NCBI GenBank assembly: GCA_011503125.2
Contig: WWBZ02000073.1
Coordinates: 2,914,001 to 2,978,000, forward strand
Source: Botryosphaeria dothidea
Lineage: Eukaryota; Ascomycota; Dothideomycetes; Botryosphaeriales; Botryosphaeriaceae
Direction: 5' to 3'
Length of the DNA: 64,000 nt
Positions 56,683 to 64,000 of the stretch are shown here, in pieces. The first letter of the stretch is position 1, and the number at the start of each line of letters is the position of its first letter. Position numbers and translations under genes: made by a program. A model generated the notes under the pieces. It made no database searches and was not told the DNA's origin. It saw nothing but the letters and a program-made list of their open reading frames with translations.

Positions 56683-57213
56683 TTGAAGACAAACAAAATA
56701 GGCTGCCTCCGAGCAATGACTCAATTAGGACCAATTATGCGATTGGGCCATCTTGAAGCCAACGCACGGCGAAGTAAGGCTCGAGGCATGGGTGACGACG
56801 AGCTTCTGCTCCAGTTTGCGGAGACAATCCAGGCGAAAGGCTGCAATCATCCCTGGGAGTCAACCATGCCTTCTGACCGCGCCAACTACGTGGGCCAGAC
56901 ACGCAAATGGTTGGACTTCTTCGAGGAGGACGGAATTGAGGAAGACTTGGACATTCGGCTTTTTCATGCCGCCACTTATCCTTCGGCCGGTCGGAGGTTC
57001 GGGATCACTAAACGCGGACATTTCTGTCTTGTTCCGAGAAATGCTAAAAAGAGTGACTTGATATGCATTCCCACCGGGTTCAAGGTTCCATTTGTGTTCC
57101 GGAAAGATGGCGATTATTTTCGCAACATCGGGGAGTGTTTCGTCCGTGGTATAATGCATGGAGAAGCTTTGGAATTCGACGGGGTTGAGAGGGTGACCTT
57201 CAATATTATCTAA
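56683..57213 (+). pseudogene. C-terminal remnant of a HET-domain protein
   Basis: Open frame of 176 codons. The last ~90 residues (GRRFGITKRGHFCLVPRNAK, then VPFVFRKDGDYFRNIGECFV, RGIMHGEALEFDG) are the standard C-terminal module of HET proteins (RRFF-T--G-LGL...G----VPFVLR...GE-YVHGIM-GE). The HET domain that should precede it is absent; the DNA upstream is the solo LTR and intergenic sequence. The real 5' end may start at an internal Met such as 56713 or 56788. Either a 5'-truncated gene or an expressed C-terminal fragment. Confidence 0.7.
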
Positions 57214-57379
57214 TAATAATTCTCTACTACTCGAGAGCTAGCCTTTGCTTTTTATCATCTCTATTAATTCAGGTATTTATTATCAATCCTAGGATATATA
57301 GGGTTTCAAAACTTGAAGATAAAAAGCCTATACGGAAGAGGATACTGCTCCGTCAAAGAGGATGTCGTACTAGCGATTA

Positions 57380-57583
57380 TTGTACGAGAGTGATAAACTG
57401 CATTGTTTACTTCTGTGGGATCCCCGCGAGGATCGGTCATTCATACTTGTATTACGCGAGGTCAAGAAAGCGGATTGGGGGTCATTGCGCGTCTTTGAAA
57501 GGATAGGGCTGGTTGGGCAGGCGTCTCCACAGGCTCCGGATTGGTTTGAAGGAGTGGATGTGACAGAGCTGGTTCTCGTATAG
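57380..57583 (+). pseudogene. Possible HET C-terminal tail fragment
   Basis: 67-codon frame (LHCLLLWDPREDRSFILVLR, DWFEGVDVTELVLV) resembling the last exon of another HET subtype, in which a C-LLL-R stretch is followed by a WF-G and an LV terminus. It cannot belong to the same protein as 56683-57213, which has its own terminus. Short, so uncertain. Confidence 0.4.
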
Positions 57584-58042
57584 GAATCTGGAAGGGCTCG
57601 GATGAAGTAAGCATATACTTATTCCAAGAAAGGTGCGAGAAGCAAGTACGAAATACTATAAGAACAGAGCTTGCGAGGCATTTGCAGCGAACCTCTTTAC
57701 GAGCCACCGCGCCGACAAGGGGTATTGCATAATACCTCGGTAAATACAGAATACACGCTGAGATCCACGGCTAGTTGGGATTTAGAGGACTTTCAGTTGG
57801 GACGTTCTATTTTTAACGATAATATCTCCTCACGGGGGACGGATTTCGGGCCGCGTAGCATGATTCGCCAAACCCAGCTGCAAGGACGGAGATAACAACA
57901 CTTCTACGGCCTGCAGGGCCAAGGCCCTGGATAGATGGGGGCAACGGTCGTAAGAAGTTTATTTTTACATCTCGTCTTGCGCTCGAGTGGAGAATATTTT
58001 AGAGAGCGTCACTAACTTAAGCTGCGAAAAGAAAAGCTTGCA
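57584..58042. other. Intergenic region
   Basis: No recognised gene; an open frame at 57671-57895 has no motif. Confidence 0.45.
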
Positions 58043-58642
58043 ATGGCGGTATGCCAAACAGATAAAAGTCTTTCTTCCAACTTGAAAGCCGAGTCCAAAT
58101 CCGGGAACCGGCCGTTCTCGCGAACAGCGCAGCCAGCATTTTCATATTCCGGCGCATCGGAGCCGCCATCGACACTCTTATTCATAGATGTCGGGACTCC
58201 AAAAAGTCGCAAAGAAAGAAGTGAAATACGCTCCCATGTGATGTTCGCCAGTCATGAAGCCAGACAGCGCCGAGGACTACAGCGCCCCAAGGTCGATAAT
58301 TATAGCAATGAAATGATGCAGGATACTTTGGTTAACTTGCAAGCCAAAAATATCTTCAATGGAGTGCAGAATCTTTCCGCGAGGGTGATGTGCGCGATTC
58401 CATTTGACTCTCTGCCCGTTAAGACATTTCCGGGAATGCATGACATTATTGCATACTGTAAGCAGGCATTGTCAACATCAGTTCTGAGAACAACTCTGAG
58501 AGAAAGCCACCACCAGACTTCGATAATTACACGGGTACCATACCATTCGTCGACGGTACGTATATACTCGAGGCTTCTCCTAACGCATAAGTACGCCACC
58601 GCATCACCATACAGTATGTTCATGCTGACGTGTAGCAAAGAC
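58043..58642 (+). pseudogene. Fungal gene of unknown role, cut by Copia C
   Basis: Frame from MAVCQTDKSL at 58043. Residues ~48-75 (LLFIDVGTPKSRKERSEIRS, then HVM) match the F-FV-----SR---R-HVM motif found at the N-terminus of many fungus-specific proteins, including transcription-factor-like ones, and FDSLPVKTFPGMHDII (~125-140) matches their next block. The copia LTR starts at 58643 after AAGAC, and the remaining 10 codons of the open frame are LTR sequence. From about residue 140 on, the family pattern fades, so an unrecognised intron or frame change may precede the insertion. The missing 3' half should lie beyond the window. Confidence 0.55.
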
Positions 58643-58800
58643 TGTTGGACTATGAACTGTTAGGAGAAACAGGGTCTTATTGTACCAAGGATTAACAGCG
58701 AAAATTTGCTAGATAGCTACTATATAAGAGGCTGCAGGGTCACCTACCCTCCTCCTTATGCCACTTATCATCTAGTAATGCGAATAATCACAATTCAACA
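58643..58800 (+). repeat. 5' LTR of Copia C
   Basis: 158 bp, TGTTGGAC... to ...CAATTCAACA, nearly unmutated with intact TG/CA ends; contains GCTACTATATAAGAGG as LTR TATA element. Confidence 0.93.
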
Positions 58801-58813
58801 GTTATGAGCCCGG
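58801..58813 (+). other. Primer binding site of Copia C (initiator tRNA-Met fragment)
   Basis: GTTATGAGCCCGG directly after the LTR; 11 bases complementary to the anticodon stem-loop of initiator tRNA-Met. Confidence 0.75.
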
Positions 58814-60635
58814 ATATGCGTATAATGCATTCTGCTATCTAAAGCTATCCTCCTTTTGCACCTCTTTATATAGCATTCGATATACCGAGGTATCCGGACG
58901 TTATCTTGGCAATCTTTGCCTACCCCTTCGAAAGCTATTATTACTTTTTATATTACTAGACTACTTCGTTAAGTACTAGTATTAGCTTTCTATATCTTAC
59001 GTAGTAAAAGTAATCTTCGTATTAACCTTATAGGTGCCCGGTAGATAGGAGCACTAATTAGGGAGCGAGTAAATAAGGATACGGTCGTAAAGGAAACGCC
59101 GACTAGTCCCACTATAACGATAACCGTTATCTACTATTAGTTACTAGTTACTAGCAAATTAGTAGCTATAACGTCTTCTAAACTAATCGTTATTCTAAAG
59201 TCGTCGGACGACTAGAACGAGTAGTATTTTATTATCTAATTAAGAGTAAAAAAGGCTTAGATCTTCGCCTATATCGACCCATCGAAACCGGAGAAACCGG
59301 AGTAACTAACTAAACCTACGAGACCTTCCGAACCAGAATCCTTAGACGATAAAAATAATTATATATAGGATCGATATAAGATAAGGAGGGAGGACTATAA
59401 GGAAGATCTTAAGTAGTACGAGAAGCGTATAAAGGAGATTAATAACCTCTTATTAGTTATTAAGGATTCGGTTAGCTAACCGTTGCTACCGATTCTCCTT
59501 AAGCTAAAAGAGGACTCGTATTCCTATTTATAGCTATGCGCACTTAAGGCTCGCCTTTAACCGACCTCTTAGATATAAGAAGATCTTATTATTAATTATC
59601 TTAGATAGCTTAAGAAATTACCTAGTAGCTAGAACCTTAAGAAATAGCTTACGTAATAGAAAGAGACTATATTTAAAGCTAAGTCTCTCGGCCTTTCTAA
59701 CGTCTTAGGCGATCGAGGAAAGAAGAATTTCCTTAAGGTACTTACGTCTTATAACGTATAATAGATAGCTAATCGTAAGATTAAGCTTTAAGACGGTAAA
59801 CTTAATAAGTTACTTTAAGAGCTTATTATTAACTACCGGAACTACTATCGCTAAGAACTAGCTAAGAATCTAAAGATTACTTAAGTAGTCTTTATAGTAA
59901 TACTCCGAAACTAGTAGTAAGAAAGACTAGTATATATTTATAGTCTATAATATACTTAGTATAAGTATTACTATCTTAATCTAGCTATAAGGCCTAAGAA
60001 CTAGAAACCGAATAAGAAGCGATAAACTAAGATTAATAAGATACTTACGGATCTAACTATAAAGAAGTAGGTAGAGTAATCTATTAAGAGGAATAAGAGT
60101 AAGAAGAGTAATAAGAAGGAATCCGATAAGTAATCTAATAAGTAAGCGGAAAGTAAAATAAATATATTAACTTAAGATAATTAGGACTCCGATATAACCT
60201 TATTTCTAGTAGTCGTTATAAGCGCTTTTAGCACGCGATATCTCTCTCGTCTAATAACGCTTAACCTCTCCTAGATTACTAATACTAGATCTATATATTA
60301 TATTTATAATAAGTTTATAAAGAACCGTTTTAAAAAGATATATAACGTAGACCTAAATAACGTTATTACTATAGGCGATAGTTAGATTCTAATCGAATCG
60401 TTTAGAGAAGTTACGGTTAATATATATAACGATAAGGGACCTCGCGTTATTACGCTTCTAGACGTTACTTATATTCTATCGTTTATAGTAAATCTCGTAT
60501 TAGTTATAAAGGTAAGAGAAAAGAGTATAGAGATAGATACTAGCCGTATATATCTCTATAAAGGGGACTTTATTATTAGCTAGTTAACCTTCGAATAAAA
60601 CTACTTTTTTATAGAGTATAATAAAGTAGTAGAGG
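58814..60635 (+). pseudogene. Copia C gag-protease region (RIP-degenerate)
   Basis: Aligns by eye with Copia B up to the TATAGAGTATAA block (60611-60622 versus 19538-19549). No open frame of note; Trp, Gln and Arg codons are widely converted to stops. The TpA content is as extreme as in Copia A 15.5-17.5 kb. Confidence 0.75.
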
Positions 60636-61006
60636 TATTATAAACGTGGCTTACTTAGACCCCTTACCTCTCGTTTACCTTCGTTAATTTAAAATTCAGA
60701 TCTAGACTTACCTGCTTACAAATCAGGAAGCTAGTATTTTAGTTCGTTCTTTATGTATATAAAGCTCGTCCCTCTGCTTTGTAGTTAGCTCTTTAGTCTA
60801 GCAATAAGTATTCCTCGCGTACAACTTGGTACGCCTTGAATTGGACCTTGCTTGCCTCCCTCGTCCCTCGTCCCTCGTCCTCGTCTCTCGCACCTCGTAC
60901 CCTCGCCCTTTGAACTACACCTTTATACTTCGGCATTGCTTTACCCCTACTGCCTTTACCGGCTTCGTTACCTCGTCTCTCCGCCCTCCAAGGTCCGTTC
61001 ATTACA
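60636..61006 (+). repeat. 5' LTR of Gypsy C
   Basis: 371 bp, TATTATAAACG... to ...GTTCATTACA. Contains CCTCGTC tandem repeats (three perfect units near 60862-60882), the complement of GACGAGG in Gypsy A, and TATGTATATAAAGC near 60754 as TATA element. Confidence 0.9.
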
Positions 61007-61071
61007 TTTTGCTAGACTCCTCTCTAGTAGGCCTAAAGCTCTCGCCGAAGCCCTAGACTGTAATCTCCAAA

Positions 61072-62136
61072 ATGGTTGATGGAACTATACCTCCTGATCC
61101 TTGGGATACGCTCTTCCAAGTCCTTAATCAAATCCCTGCTCCTGTCAATGCTCGTCCTACCTTCCCTGAAGACATCCCGGTTTCTCTACGCGTCACCCTT
61201 AGCCAGGCGTACGCTAGGGGAAGACAGTCTTGCCTTCGATCCGATATCGACTCACCTATGATCCCTGAGAACGCTACAAACGCTCAAGTTGCTTGCATCT
61301 TTCACTACTACGGTTTTGGCCAAGATAAAGCCCTCGCCCGACTCCAACCACTAGCCCCGAACCTTCCTGCCAATACACCAGCTACTACGTCCACGGTATC
61401 TTCGTTAGAAACCCCTGCCCCTCGTCCTCGTATCCCTAAGGTATCGGATCTAGAACCCTTTAAGGGTGAACGTACTCGATTTAGGAACTTCGCTACGCAA
61501 CTCCAGCTTAAATTCGCCTCGGACCCATCTGCCTTTGCAACGGATACTGCTAGGATTACTTACGCTGGTTCATATCTTCGCGATGCTGCGTATACCTGGT
61601 TTACTCCCTACGTCTCTGCTTCTACTAGTTGGGTCAACTTCGATAATTATGAGTCCTTCTACCAAGCTCTTAAGGCCGCATTTGATGACCCTGACTCCTA
61701 CGCAACGGCTGAACGATCCCTCCTCGCACTTAAGCAAGACAAGTCCTGCTCGACTTACTACTCACGGTTTCTCTCGCTTATTACGACTCTTAGTTGGAAG
61801 GAAAACGCAGTAAAGATTTACTACTTCCGCCTTGGCCTTAAGGAGAACCTTAAGGATCTTCTTGTTAGACGTTCTATGCCACTAGAATTCGAAAAGTTCG
61901 CTGAAACCTGCATTGCGTTGGATAACCAACTCTATGCTCGAACAATTGAGAAAAAGACACCCGTAACTCGTACCCCTACCTCGACTCCTCTCTTTATACC
62001 AGCTACCCCTCGATCCTCGTCTCCCGCGCCAACCTCGATCCCCCAAAGTAAACCTATGGAACTGGATGCCTCTGCTCGAAAAGCGTACCGAAGAGCCAAT
62101 AATCTCTGCGCTTACTGTGGTAATCCGAACCACTAG
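61072..62136 (+). pseudogene. Gypsy C Gag, ended by a TAG inside its zinc knuckle
   Basis: 354 codons, open and almost free of RIP. MVDGTIPPDPWDTLFQVLNQ opens the protein; a Pro-rich linker leads to the capsid domain (~130-290: DLEPFKGERTRFRNFATQLQ, YTWFTPYV, ESFYQALKAAFDDPD, YYSRFLSLITTLSW, FRLGLKENLKDLL). Gag packages the element RNA in virus-like particles. The stop at 62134-62136 falls in the CCHC knuckle (CAYCGNPNH, stop, VRKC), where a Trp is expected, so one G to A change truncates Gag-Pol. The frame continues after it with further Pro/Ser-rich sequence. Confidence 0.88.
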
Positions 62137-64000
62137 GTACGTAAGTGCCCTAAGGCAAAGGGTCCAAAGGGTTCAAAGGGTCCAAACCTTAATTCGACCA
62201 TAACTGTACCCTCTCCGCCCACCTCGCTACCAGTAGTAAGTCCACTCGTCTCCTCTAAAACCTCGACTCCTACAACCCCTCCTACGGCTTTAGTCCTCTA
62301 CGTATTAAAAAACGTAGAAGGCTAGGTAGTACCCGGCACCTGCCTAGCCCCCCGCCACTTCCTACTTCAAATCAATTCTCTATTCTTGCTTCTTTATCTT
62401 CGAACCTCGGAATACTCTTATTTTTACCCCTAGAACCTCGTACCTCGAAACCACGCGCTATTAATCTCGGAAAACGCCCACTCCTTATTCTTAAGTTAGT
62501 AGTTAATAATATAATCGAAACCTCGTCTATGCTAGACTCTAGTACTTCGTCCTTATTTATAGATAATGCTTTTATTAAGGAACACTCGCTCCCTACTCGT
62601 CAAAAAACATAACCTAAATCCCTCGAGCTGGCTAATAGATCTATAGCTGGGTGGATTACCCATGAAGCCGACCTTCAACTCGATATTGATTAATACCAAG
62701 AACTCCTTACCTTTCAGGTAACTAAGCTTAGTCAATATCCTATTATTCTTGGAAAACCTTGGCTAGAAAGACACGATCTATAGATTCTCTGGTCAAGGAA
62801 TACTATTACCTTCGCTTCTCCTTTCTGCTAAGTAAATTGCTTACCTACTCGACAACCTACGATTACGCCTCCTAATCCGCCTTCGATCTCTTACGCTACG
62901 GTATCCTACGCCGCCCTTACCCGCTATATCTAACGAGATAAGACTAGGATCTATGCCGTATCAATTAAGGAAATCCAAGAACACCTTGAAAGCCTTAAAA
63001 AAACGGAATAATAAACCCCGGAACAAGAACTCGAAACCCTCCGCTCACGAATCCCGGCTCGATTTTACCACCTTCTTCCTTTCTTTACTAAGAAAGAGGC
63101 CGATAAGCTTCCCCTATATCGATATATTAATTATAAGATTTCGCTAGAAGAGGGCAAGAAACCCCCATTCGGTCCTCTCTACTCAATATCCGATTTAGAG
63201 CTTAAGGCTCTACGCGAATATCTTGATGAGAACCTTAAGAAAGGTTTTATTCGGCCCTCATCCTCATCCTCTACGTCCCCTATTCTCTTTATTAAGAAAC
63301 CAGGTGGCGGCCTTCGTTTTTGTGTGGATTATCGCGAACTAAACGGTATTACGAAAAAGAACCGTTATCTACTCCCCTTAATCAACGAGACTCTCCGTCA
63401 ACTTTAAGGCTCTCGCATTTTTACTCGACTCGACCTTCGCGGTACTTATAACCTTATCCGGATTAAGGAAGGCTCCGAACATTTAACCGCCTTTAGGACT
63501 CGCTACGGCCTATACGAGTACCTTATTATACCCTTTAGCCTTACGAATACGCCTACTACCTACTAATAATTCGTTAACGATACGCTACGTAAATATCTCG
63601 ACCGCTAGTGCGTCGTCTACCTAGATAATATCCTTATCTACTCGGAAATAGAAGAGGAGCACTACGAACACGTCTAATTAGTTCTCGAAAAACTTCGTAA
63701 AGTAGGCCTATACGTAAAAGGCGAAAAATGCGACTTCTATACGACTTCGACCACGTTCCTTGGCTTCGTTATCTCCCTAGACGGTATCTCTATAGACCCG
63801 GCTAAGGTAGCCGCCGTAAGAGACTAGGAGACTCCTCGCTTAGTTAAAGATCTTCAATCGTTCCTTGGCTTTATAAACTTTTACCGAAGATTTATTAAAG
63901 GATACTCTCGAAAAGCTAGAGCTCTCTTTAGGCTCCTAGCTAAGAATATTCGTTTTACTTAGGAAAAAGAATAGGATAAGGCATTTACTTATCTTAAGAA
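62137..64000 (+). pseudogene. Gypsy C protease, reverse transcriptase and start of RNase H (RIP-damaged, partial)
   Basis: Through scattered stops: protease near 62520-62560 (MLDSSTSS, from a D-G/S-type site); RT from ~63130 ([38 protein letters not shown] at 63281-63340; YLDN active site at 63616-63627); RNase H connection from ~63800 ([20 protein letters not shown]). RIP density rises sharply after ~62,300, in contrast to gag. Confidence 0.85.

Larger units (their letters stand above)
58643..60635 (+). mobile_element. Copia C: 5' part of a third copia copy, interrupted by Gypsy C
   Basis: 5' LTR at 58643-58800, primer site at 58801, then ~1.8 kb matching Copia B 17719-19550 (gag and protease), heavily RIP-mutated from about 58,880 onward. 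It stops abruptly at 60635 where a Gypsy A-family LTR begins; the rest should lie beyond the window. Left target site is AAGAC (58638-58642); its duplicate would be outside. Confidence 0.88.
60636..64000 (+). mobile_element. Gypsy C: Ty3/gypsy element of the Gypsy A family, cut by the window end
   Basis: 5' LTR 60636-61006, gag from 61072, then protease, RT and the start of RNase H to the window edge. Same family as Gypsy A (matching LTR and gag sequence) but far less mutated in the LTR and gag. The left target site would be AGAGG (60631-60635); its duplicate is outside the window. Confidence 0.92.

Noticed and set aside
1..64000. CRISPR arrays, bacterial operons or a Starship-type giant element
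   Set aside because: No spaced short repeats, no bacterial signals and no tyrosine-recombinase captain gene; all mobile DNA seen is LTR retrotransposon.

Overview
The window comes from a filamentous ascomycete (Pezizomycotina). The evidence is short introns of about 50-100 nt with GTRAGT-like donors and CTAAC-like branch sites, fungus-specific families (HET, NACHT, cyclin-type CTD-kinase subunit), and LTR retrotransposons heavily mutated in a pattern typical of repeat-induced point mutation (RIP): dense TAG/TAA, few CpA/TpG, CpG largely kept. No species is claimed.

Layout. (1) 1-24767: a gene for an uncharacterised fungal multi-pass membrane protein starts at 795 and is split at codon 19 by a 22.3-kb block of nested retrotransposons. 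A Ty1/copia element (Copia A, 851-23168, minus strand, target-site duplication GAAGC) carries three later insertions: a chromodomain Ty3/gypsy element (Gypsy B, 2782-8587, TSD CCTAG), a second gypsy family (Gypsy A, 9725-15478, minus, TSD CTATT) and a second copy of the same copia family in the opposite direction (Copia B, 17561-22965, TSD GCTTT). The gene resumes at 23174 and ends at 24767 with its reading frame still open. (2) 26036-47964: a gene-rich, unmutated block with an FAD-linked lactone-oxidase-like enzyme, a SAM-methyltransferase-like protein, a macrodomain protein, a 4-coumarate/acyl-CoA ligase, elongation factor 2, an RBM26/27-type PWI-CCCH-RRM RNA-binding protein, the cyclin subunit of CTD kinase I (Ctk2) and an F-box-like protein. 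Most are housekeeping or general metabolism genes with independent promoters; nothing marks an operon or a secondary-metabolite cluster. (3) 48095-57583: a self/non-self recognition island with an intact HET-domain gene, a decayed HET gene, a NACHT STAND gene with a one-base frameshift, and two HET C-terminal remnants, separated by a solo LTR that itself contains a solo LTR. (4) 58043-64000: a fungal gene of unknown role cut by a third copia copy (Copia C, 58643-60635), which is in turn interrupted by a gypsy element of the Gypsy A family (Gypsy C, from 60636) that runs off the end of the window.

Main points. All four elements in the first nest, and both solo LTRs, have matching 5-bp target-site duplications, so the order of insertion and the original gene structure can be read directly. 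RIP is strong inside the elements yet stops at their edges, and the split membrane-protein gene shows no stop codon. Exon boundaries were chosen by frame, splice-site consensus and family similarity recalled from memory; no alignment or database search was run.
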